Shown here in pieces: positions 6,779 through 15,000 of a stretch of DNA of 24,715 bases (the first letter of the stretch is position 1; each line of letters opens with the position of its first letter). The stretch covers positions 1 to 24,715 of the forward strand of contig DFHL01000140.1 in NCBI GenBank assembly GCA_002371315.1, written 5' to 3'. The translations under genes were made by a program, and so were the position numbers. Origin of the DNA: Bacteroidales bacterium UBA3724. GTDB lineage: Bacteria > Bacteroidota > Bacteroidia > Bacteroidales > P3. Below the pieces are notes generated by a model. It did no database searches. It saw only the letters and a list, made by a program, of their open reading frames with translations, and was not told where the DNA came from.

Positions 6779-6793
6779 AAATTAGTAATTTTG
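6764..6793 (+). promoter_or_regulatory. promoter of purM-thrE
   Basis: On the plus strand: TTTG at 6764-6767, 18-bp spacer, TAATTTTG at 6786-6793, start codon at 6815. The -33 elements of this and the divergent promoter lie side by side between the two -7 boxes, so the two polymerases would compete for the same 46 bp. No purine riboswitch is seen in the short leader. Confidence 0.75.
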
Positions 6794-6814
6794 CAAACGA
6801 TTAAAAACTGAAAA

Positions 6815-7987
6815 ATGGACACACTGAAATACAACCTGCGCGGCGTTTCGGCTGCCAAAGAAGACGTGCACAACGCCATCAAGAACATCGACAAGGGCCT
6901 TTATCCCAAAGCTTTCTGCAAAATAATCCCCGACATACTGGGTGGCGACCCCGAATACTGCAACATTATGCACGCCGACGGCGCCGGAACCAAGTCGTCG
7001 CTGGCCTACCTCTACTGGCGCGAAACCGGCGACCTCAGCGTATGGAAAGGTGTGGCTATCGATGCCGTGGTGATGAACCTCGACGACCTGCTCTGTGTCG
7101 GCGCCACCGACAACATACTGCTCAGCAGCACCATAGGGCGCAACAAGCGCCTCATCCCCGGCGAAGTGATCAGCGCCGTCATCAACGGCACCGAAGAATT
7201 CCTGCAGCAGATGCGCGACCTCGGCGTAGGCATCACCCTCACCGGCGGCGAAACGGCCGACGTGGGCGACCTGGTGCGCACCATCATCGTCGACAGCACC
7301 GTCACGGCACGTATGCGCCGCGCCGACATCGTCGACAACGCCCACATACGTCCCGGCAACGTCATCGTCGGCCTCGCCTCCTACGGCCAGGCCACCTACG
7401 AAACCGAATACAACGGCGGTATGGGCAGCAACGGCCTCACCTCGGCCCGCCACGACGTGTTCAGCAAGCACTACGCGCAGCAGTTCCCCGAAAGCTTCGA
7501 CAACTGTCTGCCCGACGAGGTGGTCTATTGCGGACACAAACGCCTCACCGACCCCACCGAGGTCGACGGCGTCGACGCAGGCCGTATGGTCCTCTCGCCC
7601 ACACGCACCTATGCCCCCGTCATACGCCGCATCCTCGACGAATACCGCCCCAAAATCGACGGTATGATACACTGCAGCGGCGGCGCACAAACCAAGGTGC
7701 TCCACTTCATCGACCGCCTCAACGTGGTCAAAGACAACCTCTTCCCCACCCCGCCGCTGTTCCGCCTCATCCAGGAGCAGAGCGGCACCGACTGGCGCGA
7801 GATGTACACCGTCTTCAATATGGGTCACCGTATGGAAATCTACACCGACGAAGCCACAGCACAAGGCATCATCGACATCAGCCGCAGCTTCAACATCGAC
7901 GCCCAAATCATAGGCCACTGCGAGCCCTGCGACAAGGCCCAGGTGGTGGTCCGCAGCCAGCACGGCGAATACACCTACAACAGCTAA
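6815..7987 (+). CDS. purM: phosphoribosylformylglycinamidine cyclo-ligase (AIR synthase)
   Basis: A 390-residue PurM-type protein. It catalyses ATP-dependent closure of formylglycinamidine ribonucleotide to AIR in de novo purine synthesis, in the cytoplasm. The AIR-synthase family hallmarks are visible: HADGAGTKSSLAYLYW, DAVVMNLDDLLCVGA (nucleotide/metal binding), TGGETADVGDLVRT (the canonical GGETA motif), VIVGLASYGQA with YNGGMGSNGLTSAR, and DGMIHCSGGAQTK. It is longer than the E. coli enzyme (about 345 residues), as is usual for the Bacteroidota form. It has a strong promoter with a short leader and is followed after 6 bp by the thrE-like gene, so the two are probably co-transcribed. No sign of damage. 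Confidence 0.93.
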   Translation: MDTLKYNLRGVSAAKEDVHNAIKNIDKGLYPKAFCKIIPDILGGDPEYCNIMHADGAGTKSSLAYLYWRETGDLSVWKGVAIDAVVMNLDDLLCVGATDNILLSSTIGRNKRLIPGEVISAVINGTEEFLQQMRDLGVGITLTGGETADVGDLVRTIIVDSTVTARMRRADIVDNAHIRPGNVIVGLASYGQATYETEYNGGMGSNGLTSARHDVFSKHYAQQFPESFDNCLPDEVVYCGHKRLTDPTEVDGVDAGRMVLSPTRTYAPVIRRILDEYRPKIDGMIHCSGGAQTKVLHFIDRLNVVKDNLFPTPPLFRLIQEQSGTDWREMYTVFNMGHRMEIYTDEATAQGIIDISRSFNIDAQIIGHCEPCDKAQVVVRSQHGEYTYNS

Positions 7988-7993
7988 ACCCCG

Positions 7994-9214
7994 ATGCAGC
8001 AAGCCCTTTCGCTCGCCTACGAGGCCGGCAACATACTGCTCGAAAACGGAGCAGAAATCTCGCGCGTCGAAGACAGTATGAACAGTATCGCCGACGGCCT
8101 CGGCGCCAAGGATCACAGCTTCTTCATCCTCAGCAACGGCATCATCGCCACGGGCGACGACTATGCCAAAGCCAAATTCATACCCATCAAAGGGACCCAG
8201 CTGTCGCACATAGTTGCCGTCAACCAGCTGTCGCGCGACGCCGCCGACGGCCTTCTCGACCTCGACAGCGCCCGCCGGCGCATCGACCAGATACGTTCAA
8301 TGCCCGGCAAGCCCTGGTGGGAATTCCTGCTGGGCATAGCCCTCGGCGTGTCGGCATTCTGCATCCTCTTTGGCGGAAGCCTGATCGACAGCGCCGTGAC
8401 CTTCGCCGTAGGCCTCGTCGTAGGCGTCTTTATGCACTTCGCCAGCCCCCACCTTTCGCGCATCTTCGGCAACCTCTTCGGCGGAATGCTCGGAGGCTTT
8501 CTTTGCATCGTCGCCGCACGCCTCGGACTGGGCCAGCACCTGCCCAATATGATCATTGGCACCATCATCGCGCTGGTGCCCGGCGTGCCTTTCACCAACG
8601 GGTTCAGAGACATAGCCAACGAGGACTACATTGCCGGAGCCACGCGTCTGCTCGACGCCTTTATGCTCTTTCTCTGCATCGCCGGAGGCGTATGCCTGGC
8701 CTTTGCAACCGACGGCATAATGCACGGCGGCATATTGCAGCTCGACGCGCCACAGGTCGACCCGCTCACGTCGCACTACGCCATCCAACTGGCGGCAGCC
8801 TTCATCGGCACCGTGGGCTTCTCCATCCTCTTCGGCGCCCCGCGCTCGTGCTACCTCGACTGCGGCCTTGCCGGAATGGCGGGATGGCTCGTCTACCTGC
8901 TGATGCTGCGCCAGGCCGGCCTCACACCCGCCGTGGCAGCATTTGCCGGCGCCTTCTGCGTCGACCTGACGTCGCACCTGACGGCACGCCTGCGCAAATG
9001 TCCTTCGTCTGTCTACCTCATCTGCGGCATCATCCCCCTCGTGCCCGGCGGCGGCATATTCTGGACAGCCTACTACCTGACGACAGACCAGCTGCACAGC
9101 GCCTCGGCCACAGGCATCACAGCCATCAAGATAACCATTGCCATAGCAATAGCAATCATCTCGTCAAAAAGCCTCATCAACAAACTGAAACGCCATAGGC
9201 CAAAAGCCGCCTGA
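7994..9214 (+). CDS. threonine/serine exporter, fused ThrE-type membrane protein
   Basis: A 406-residue integral membrane protein joining both ThrE halves. The N-terminal cytoplasmic part has the family motif NGAEISRVEDSM (residues 18-29). The first membrane half contains WWEFLLGIALGVSAFCILFGG and the signature LVPGVPFTNGFRDIANED...GATR. The second half (from about 260) repeats the scheme and ends with the related LVPGGGIFWTAYYL. About ten hydrophobic segments are present. ThrE/YjjP-YjjB proteins export threonine and serine; many bacteria split the two halves into separate genes, while this one is a single chain. It lies 6 bp after purM, so it is likely co-transcribed. Specific substrate is inferred from the family. 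Confidence 0.88.
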   Translation: MQQALSLAYEAGNILLENGAEISRVEDSMNSIADGLGAKDHSFFILSNGIIATGDDYAKAKFIPIKGTQLSHIVAVNQLSRDAADGLLDLDSARRRIDQIRSMPGKPWWEFLLGIALGVSAFCILFGGSLIDSAVTFAVGLVVGVFMHFASPHLSRIFGNLFGGMLGGFLCIVAARLGLGQHLPNMIIGTIIALVPGVPFTNGFRDIANEDYIAGATRLLDAFMLFLCIAGGVCLAFATDGIMHGGILQLDAPQVDPLTSHYAIQLAAAFIGTVGFSILFGAPRSCYLDCGLAGMAGWLVYLLMLRQAGLTPAVAAFAGAFCVDLTSHLTARLRKCPSSVYLICGIIPLVPGGGIFWTAYYLTTDQLHSASATGITAIKITIAIAIAIISSKSLINKLKRHRPKAA

Positions 9215-9250
9215 ACAAAGCACAAAACCCTTCACATCAGGGCGCAGCCG

Positions 9251-9345
9251 GGCTTTAGGTTTCCCTTCGACGGCTCGCCTACCCACTCACCACTATCAAA
9301 CCCTGCGCGGTCGCCTGGCTTTAGGTTTCCCTTTGACGGCTCGCC
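9251..9345. repeat. 29-bp direct repeat, two copies (66-bp period)
   Basis: Copies at 9251-9279 and 9317-9345 agree at 28 of 29 positions. Each starts ggctttaggtttccctt and ends gacggctcgcc. Weaker similarity extends leftward (gcgcagccg versus gcgcggtcgcct). The unit carries no obvious hairpin. Confidence 0.85.
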
Positions 9346-9398
9346 CTCCCCTACCCCAGTTTTCGTCCCCAAAAATGTCCCTGCAAAACCGAGTCGGC

Positions 9399-9419
9399 AA
9401 ATGTTAAAAATTAACATTT
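9399..9419. repeat. inverted repeat, 9-bp arms around AAA
   Basis: The arms aaatgttaa and ttaacattt are separated by aaa. The right arm begins the motif TTAACATTTCAGA (9411-9423), which recurs at 9678-9690; both copies are followed by a CCGTTTT-like segment. No T-tract follows the hairpin, so it is not called a terminator. Confidence 0.7.
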
Positions 9420-9471
9420 CAGACCCCGTTTTTGCCATTTTTTGCGATGCCTCAACCCACTGTTTTCCAGG

Positions 9472-9526
9472 TACCAAATACCTACCAAAGTTCACCCAAA
9501 GCCCATCCAAAGCCTTACCAAAGCCC
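9472..9526. repeat. five tandem 11-bp units, (t/a)(a/c/t)ccaaagccc-like
   Basis: CCAAA(G/T) starts at 9474, 9485, 9496, 9507 and 9518, exactly 11 bp apart. The flanking bases of each unit are also similar (taccaaatacc, taccaaagttc, acccaaagccc, atccaaagcct, taccaaagccc). The phasing is close to one turn of the DNA helix, and 11 is not a multiple of 3, so it is not coding. Confidence 0.85.
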
Positions 9527-9822
9527 TCGCCAGTGGGCTTTAATAGATGTTAGGTCAGGCTTTTACAAAGGCCAAAATCGGGCCATCTGGTGAGCAGTTC
9601 CTGTTGATGCCTTTTTGATACTATTGACAATCAGTGAGTTGTAAATATTAAATAAATTTGTTAAAAAATTCGGAATTTTAACATTTCAGAGGCCGTTTTA
9701 GGGCTGCCAGAGCTCAAAAAAAGGGAGCTGCGGAAGGTGCGCAATGGCGTAGCCGACGGTTTGCGCGAGAAACCGATGTGATGTAGTTTCGACTTTGGAA
9801 GCCGGCAAAGGGCGGCAAAAAG

Positions 9823-9860
9823 AAAAGCCTTCGAAGCGTCTGAAGGCTTCGAAGGCTTTT
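9823..9860. terminator. bidirectional intrinsic terminator between thrE-like and HIT genes
   Basis: A perfect 15-bp stem (aaaagccttcgaagc / gcttcgaaggctttt) with an 8-base loop. On the minus strand the stem is followed by a T-rich run (TTTTCTTTTTG), 37 bp beyond the HIT stop, so it should end HIT transcription. On the plus strand it ends in CTTTTG and can stop transcripts from the left. Confidence 0.88.
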
Positions 9861-9896
9861 GTCAGTCCGAAAATGGCGTTGCCGTGTGCCGGCAAA

Positions 9897-10289
9897 CTAT
9901 TCGATTGCGGCAGCAATCTGGTCGGCAAGGGCCTGCATTTCGGCAGGTTCCATCTTCACGTGATGGCTGAAATTGAGGTCGCCAGGAGTGTTGAGGGGCA
10001 TCAGGTGGATGTGCGCGTGCGGCACGTCGATGCCGACGACGGCGACGCCAACCTTGATGCAGGGGCACACCTTTTTGAGGCCCTTGGCGACGGTGCGGCT
10101 GAAACGGTGCAGCTCGACAAACAGGTCGTCGTCGAGGTCGAAAATGTAGTCGACTTCCTTCTTGGGAATGCACAGCACGTGGCCGCGGACGACAGGGTTG
10201 ACATCGAGGAATGCCAGACAGTGGTCGGTTTCGGCCACTTTGTAACACGGTATTTCACCGGCGACGATGCGTGAGAATATACTAGCCAT
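9897..10289 (-). CDS. HIT-family nucleotide hydrolase/transferase
   Basis: A 130-residue histidine-triad protein. The N-terminus FSRIVAGEIPCYKVAETDHCLAFLDVNPVVRGHVLCIPK is typical of HIT/HINT proteins. The active site is HAHIHL (His91, His93, His95), with His93 as the expected nucleophile, inside the family's phi-x-HxHxH segment. HIT enzymes of this group hydrolyse AMP-linked substrates such as AMP-lysine or aminoacyl-AMP in the cytoplasm; the physiological substrate is not predictable. Length and start (MASIFSRIVAGE) match the family. It lies 60 bp downstream of greA on the same strand, separated by an 8-bp tandem repeat, and ends before a strong terminator, so greA-HIT is likely one transcript. 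Confidence 0.92.
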   Translation of the reverse strand: MASIFSRIVAGEIPCYKVAETDHCLAFLDVNPVVRGHVLCIPKKEVDYIFDLDDDLFVELHRFSRTVAKGLKKVCPCIKVGVAVVGIDVPHAHIHLMPLNTPGDLNFSHHVKMEPAEMQALADQIAAAIE

Positions 10290-10300
10290 AGGGGGTATTG

Positions 10301-10340
10301 TTTAAGGGTTTAAGGGTTTAAGAGTTTAAGGGGTTGAGGG
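10301..10340. repeat. 8-bp tandem repeat TTTAAGGG, about five units
   Basis: Units: tttaaggg, tttaaggg, tttaagag, tttaaggg, then a decayed gttgaggg. The array fills most of the 60-bp gap between the greA stop and the HIT start. On the transcribed minus strand it reads CCCTTAAA repeats. Confidence 0.85.
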
Positions 10341-10349
10341 TGTACGGGG

Positions 10350-10823
10350 TTAGCGTTCGACGCTGAGGATTTCGAAATGCATCGTGCCAGCCGGTACGAC
10401 GACCTCGACCTGATCGCCGGCGCGCTTGCCAAGGAAGGCCTTGGCAAAAGGCGACGAGACGGAAATGAGGCCTTGCTTGAGGTTGGCTTCGCTTTCGGGA
10501 ACGATGGTGTAGACCTGCTTGGTGTTGTTTTTGACGTTCTTGATGGTGATTTTCGACAGCAGGAGCACCTTGGAGGTGTCGATCTTCGACTCGTCGAGCA
10601 GACGTGCGTTGGCAATAAGGTCCTGAAGCTTCGAGATGCGGGCCTCGAGGTGGCCTTGGGCCTCTTTGGCAGCGTCGTATTCGGCGTTCTCCGAGAGGTC
10701 GCCCTTGTCGCGGGCCTCGGCTATGGCGGCAGCAGCGGCAGGACGCTCGAAGGCTATGAGGTGATGCAGCTCGTCTCTGAGTTTTTGCAGTCCTTCTTCG
10801 CTATAATATTTAATTTCTGACAT
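10350..10823 (-). CDS. greA: transcription elongation factor GreA
   Basis: A 157-residue GreA. The N-terminal coiled coil includes the signature GDLSENAEYDAAKEAQ (about residues 41-56), with the acidic tip residues that reach into the RNA polymerase secondary channel to stimulate transcript cleavage. The C-terminal FKBP-like domain includes PESEANLKQGLISVSSPFAKAFLGKRAGDQVEVVVPAG. Length and architecture match the family (about 158). GreA rescues backtracked RNA polymerase. No TAnnTTTG promoter is evident in the gap upstream. That gap contains the terminator of the PorV/PorQ gene cluster, so greA should have its own promoter, which I could not identify. Confidence 0.96.
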   Translation of the reverse strand: MSEIKYYSEEGLQKLRDELHHLIAFERPAAAAAIAEARDKGDLSENAEYDAAKEAQGHLEARISKLQDLIANARLLDESKIDTSKVLLLSKITIKNVKNNTKQVYTIVPESEANLKQGLISVSSPFAKAFLGKRAGDQVEVVVPAGTMHFEILSVER

Positions 10824-10868
10824 TTTAGTATTGTTTTTTTGAAATGGTTGGTTCTTTGGGATTGCGTT

Positions 10869-10910
10869 AAAAAGTAGGAAAGGTCCTTACGAAGACCTTT
10901 CCCTACTTTT
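10869..10910 (-). terminator. intrinsic terminator after the PorV/PorQ-family gene
   Basis: Long hairpin with arms 10870-10885 and 10894-10910 (about 16 pairs with one bulged G; loop cttacgaa). On the minus strand it ends in CTTTTT. It lies 22 bp beyond the barrel gene's stop and marks the end of the large minus-strand gene cluster. Because the plus-strand arm also ends in TTTT, it could act in both directions. Confidence 0.87.
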
Positions 10911-10932
10911 CATTATGTGGTCTGTCTCTTCC

Positions 10933-12000
10933 TTAGAACTTGAAAGTTGCGCCGATGGCGTGCGAGCCTTTCAGGTTGGTATTGGTGCGGTAGGAATAGT
11001 CGAGCGAGATATTCTTGTCGCCATCCTTGCCGAAGGGGAAGTTGACAGAGGCACCGGCGTGGATACCAGTCTTGGCCGTGGTACGTTCTTCGGTGAAGAG
11101 GTCTCTTTGATAGACAAAGGCAGCGCGGGCCTGGAAACGGTCGAGCAGCGAGTATTCAAAGCCAAGGCCAAAATCGTCGCGCAGGAATGCGTTGGAGGTG
11201 AAGTTGGCGGCGGCGGTGAGGCGCTGGTTCCATTTCTCAAAGAGGAAGTCGTAGGAAAGGCCAATGTTGAGGCAGGTGGGGAGCTCCATTTCCGACTCGC
11301 GGAACTGGACCGTCATCTGGTTGCCCGACTCGTTGGTGGTGGTGAAAGCCATACCAGTACCGCCGAAGCTGAGAGCGGGTCCGATATTCTTGAGGGAGAT
11401 ACCGAACTTGAGCTCGTCATTCTCGCCAGTCTGATACTGGATACCGGCATCGATGGCCACGCCCGAGGCGCTGACATTGTCGGTCGACTCGGTGATGACC
11501 TTGATGTTGGCACCACCGTGGATGGAGGTGGTGAACGAATAGGAGAACGCCACGTTGAGGTTCATCATCGTAGGCGAGAAGGTTCCGTTGCTGCCCGGGT
11601 CGGGGCTGTCGACGGTGGTGACAGGAAGGTCGCCGCACCCCATTGCCATCACATAGGCACCCAGAACGCCGGCCTCGCCCAAACGGATGGCGAGACCAAA
11701 GGCGTTGACGGAGGCACCGCTTACGAGGCCGCTGCGGCCACCGTAGAGGATGGTGTTGGTGTAGGCAAACTCAGTCTTCTCGACAAACGAAAGACCTGCG
11801 ATGTTGCTGAAGAAAGCATCGATGCCACGGGCACAGGAGGTGTTGATGCCGCCCCAGCTGGAGCTGCGTGCCCAGGGATTGATGAGCAGTTCCGTTGCAC
11901 CTGCCGTTCCTCTACGGTTGTCGTTGCCGGCATACGCACTGGGTGCCGACAGCATCACTGTGAGGACGACTACAGTCAATATACTTAATATTCTTTTCAT
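10933..12000 (-). CDS. PorV/PorQ-family outer-membrane barrel
   Basis: A 355-residue outer-membrane protein. Residues 1-24 are a signal peptide (cleavage near SAYA-GN). The mature N-terminus GTAGATELLINPWARSSSWGGINTSCARGIDAFFSNIAGLS fits the PorV/PorQ (FadL-like barrel) family pattern of GTA..LLI...AR...GG......G....WNPAGL. The rest is amphipathic beta-strand sequence ending in AIGATFKF, a C-terminal aromatic insertion signal. PorV and PorQ are type IX secretion components; PorV carries substrates from the SprA translocon to the attachment complex (established knowledge). This copy is probably a paralogue dedicated to its neighbours. It follows the giant secreted protein gene by 30 bp and ends before a strong terminator. 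Family call is good; the role is inferred. Confidence 0.8.
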   Translation of the reverse strand: MKRILSILTVVVLTVMLSAPSAYAGNDNRRGTAGATELLINPWARSSSWGGINTSCARGIDAFFSNIAGLSFVEKTEFAYTNTILYGGRSGLVSGASVNAFGLAIRLGEAGVLGAYVMAMGCGDLPVTTVDSPDPGSNGTFSPTMMNLNVAFSYSFTTSIHGGANIKVITESTDNVSASGVAIDAGIQYQTGENDELKFGISLKNIGPALSFGGTGMAFTTTNESGNQMTVQFRESEMELPTCLNIGLSYDFLFEKWNQRLTAAANFTSNAFLRDDFGLGFEYSLLDRFQARAAFVYQRDLFTEERTTAKTGIHAGASVNFPFGKDGDKNISLDYSYRTNTNLKGSHAIGATFKF

Positions 12001-12030
12001 TTCTGTCTAAATTTTAAAGATTGATGATAA

Positions 12031-15000
12031 TTAGAACTGGAAACCACTCAAATCGACAGGACGCATAGTGCCGAACCATTTCACAACGCGCTCGCCGATG
12101 CCAGGCGTGCTGAAGTGGATGAGGTACAAACCACCGGCGATGGGGATACCGTTGTGGTTATGCAGATCCCAGTCGTAGGTTGTCGTGTTGGAAGGCGTGT
12201 TCGGGAACGTGCGGACAAGGGTACCGTCGATCGTGTAGATGTTGATGGTGGTGTTGGCCGGCACATTGATGAAGCGCACTTTGGTTTCCAACTGGCTTGC
12301 GGTTTCGTACTTAGAATAACTGTAATAAGGGTTAGGTACAACGTAGATGGCCTCCATAATGGAATCCTTGAAGCTCTGGCGAGCGTTTTCGCGGGTAGCC
12401 ACGTTGGTAAGGGTTACAATGTCGGGGGTGAGCTCGAACATATACTTGGGGTTGTTTGCGTTGACAGCAGTGAGGCCAAGATTTTCGGGCTTGGTGCCGT
12501 TGTCGCTCAAGAAGCGGCCGTAGCGGTTGTTGACATTGATATCGACAGTGACATCGCACGGGATATCCTTAGGATTGTTGATGCTTTCGGTGACGGTAGG
12601 CATATTGACCCACGAGACGGTGGAGAAGAGATATGCCGAGGAGTCGCGGATAGGAACAACGTATTTTGCACCCTCATACTTCAGCAGACCGTGGTTGAAC
12701 TCCTTGTAGTAGTCCGACGCCAACTGGCCGCCGCTGTAGGGGCACTCGAAGAAGTGGTCGAGAGAGCGGAGCATCTTGACAGCCCAAGCACCAGCGTCGT
12801 AAGAAGGAGCAGCATAGGTGAAGGGGATGTAATTGTCGCGCGAAGCGTGGTAGTAGGGGAACACTTGCGAGATGGCGTTCATAACATAGATGTAGTGGCG
12901 ACCACCCATAATGTAGTTCGACGAACCGACAATCTCGGTGCTGACGGGGTTCCACATCATATCGCGGCCATTGAACTGTGCGTAGCGCGAATCCTCGCCA
13001 TACATAATGTTGAGGCGCTCGCCGGTGGCCAGGTTGATGGCGTAGCCGGGGAACCAACCCATACCGCGGTCGCTGATGTAGTTGGGGCTGCCGGGATCGG
13101 TCGAGGCTCCAGAAACAGTGGCGGTGTCGCCGTTCTTGTCGATAGAGGCGTGTTTACGCATCTGGAAGCGGCGGGCATTGCCTTCGGACTGGGTGTAGTC
13201 GTCGCACATCTCGAGGACGGGGCAACGGGTCCACTTGGTCGTATCGGCCGTAAAGACGATGCGAACGCTGGGCAGTTTCGAGAAGTCGTTGAACATAAGG
13301 GATTTGTTTCTCTTATGCGACATCGTGTAGCGCAGGTTCTCATAGTAGTTACGGTTGAAGGAGTTATCCTGTGTGTGCAGCGAGTCGAGGACATCCTGCT
13401 CGGCAAGATAATAGCGGAACGAGAATGCGGGGTGATACTCGCGGGTCGAGGTCAGACCATAGGGAGCCCAAAGACCGTTGAGGACTTTCTCGTATGCCTG
13501 ATATTTGTCGACTGCAAAGGTGTTGAGACGCTGAGTGACAGGGTCGGTAGCGCTCTTATAGTAGTCTTCATCAAGATAACTTTCGTCGGCAGCAGTAAGT
13601 GCACCCGAACCATTCTGGAAAGAAGAGAGGTTGTTCTCGGCATACTGCGAACCGCTGCGGATCCAGTTGTAGACAGCGTAATTGTCATTGTCGACGACGC
13701 CGGACAGCCACTGATGGTTGTTGTCGGCAAAAGTCATCGTGGACGACAAGAGAGTACCGTCGTTGATGAGGCCGCCCATAACGCTGCTGGCAGAAGCCTC
13801 AAGAGGAGTAGCGATGGCCTTGGGGTTGGTTATGGCCACAGCGATACCGAGGTCGAGGAACAGCTGCTCGTTGTAGCGGGAGATGATAAAGTCGGCCGTG
13901 TCGGTATACACACCTGTGGAGTCGCCCGAACCGTTCTTTACATAGTAGAGCGGCGTACCGTCAACCTTGGAGATTGACCATCTTGCGGAATCATCCACAC
14001 CAGTGAAATCAATGTAGAACTGACCTTCCTTAATATTCAGCGGGTCGATAACGCGGACATTGACAGGACCGGCATTCTGCTCGTAGCGGGGATGAGCTAT
14101 GATACAGGGATTATTCATCGACGGGTTGTAGCTACCGCCAGTAGTGGATTCCTGGAAGCGTCCGGGACCTTTGCCGTAAACGCCAGGTTCGCCCATCAGT
14201 TCGTCGATAGATTCCTGAGTAAGCAGAAGAGCGTTGCCGCCGTTGCCGTTACCCTCGATACGGGTGATGTTGGGGCTCATACCGTAAGTAGCCTGAACGA
14301 TGGTACCACCGTTCTCCGACGAAGGATCGTGAGGTTTGGCTACGACAGGAGTGATAGTACCGCCATACTCGTTTTTGCGGCCAGCCAGATAAGGCTCTTT
14401 CTGACCATCAAGCTTGTTAGGATCGGTCTGCGAATACTCTTTGTAACGGTTGTGAGCGTAAGCAATAGCTATGAAATAGTACTCCTTATTGTTGACCAGA
14501 TTGGTGCTGGTTCCGTTGGCAAAAAGGTCAGTGGTAACACGAACGACGTGCTTGATACCAGCATTGGCACCGTCGACCATAATCTTGCCGGTCAGAAGAC
14601 CAGTAGAAGAGTTCGAGGTATAGTTGACAAGCTTTGCAATGGGCAGTGTCGGGTTGGCAGCAGTGTCGTCGTAGTAGTTCTCGATGTCGCACTGGTAAAC
14701 CAGACGGGCCTTGGTCTCGTCTCCGATATCGGTAATGGAGACATTGGCATTGGCAAGCTGATAAACCTGATAGCCTTCGAATTTATATCTGCGCAGTTCG
14801 TCAGGATAGGATTGCAGAATCGAGGGATCCGGATCATCGTAGCTCTCACCGTAGTTGTTTGAACCAGGATTGTCATAGGTGATATAGAGGAGAACTTCGT
14901 TGCTCATTTCCTGAACAACCAGTGTAGGAGCATCAGGACCATCAAGGACCTTGAAGCAGTTCTCGAACAGAGCCTGGCAGACATCGTCGATTTCGCGAAG

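Larger units (their letters stand above)
9215..9896. other. gene-free region made of short repeats, between convergent genes
   Basis: This 682-bp stretch lies between the thrE-like stop and the stop of the HIT gene, which point toward each other. No credible gene was found: the 92-codon opening on the minus strand (9510-9232) is low-complexity and follows the 29-bp repeat. It holds several repeat families (29-bp pair, 11-bp array, a TTAACATTTCAGA pair), an AT-rich segment at about 9620-9680 with an orphan TAAATTTG (9653-9660), and a strong terminator hairpin at its right end. Confidence 0.75.

Noticed and set aside
6782..8209. 475-codon minus-strand frame opposite purM
   Set aside because: Val/Asp/Ala/His-rich shadow of purM; it would also cross both divergent promoters.
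7042..9198. 718-codon plus-strand frame overlapping purM and the thrE-like gene
   Set aside because: Extremely Arg/His/Pro-rich frame-shifted reading of two well-recognised genes.
9232..9510. 92-codon minus-strand frame containing GEPSKGNLKPG twice
   Set aside because: The peptide repeat is simply the 29-bp DNA repeat read in frame (66-bp period). No domain or promoter was seen, so it was kept as a DNA repeat.
9251..9526. CRISPR array
   Set aside because: Repeat units are too few or too short, spacers are absent or of the wrong size, and no cas genes are nearby.
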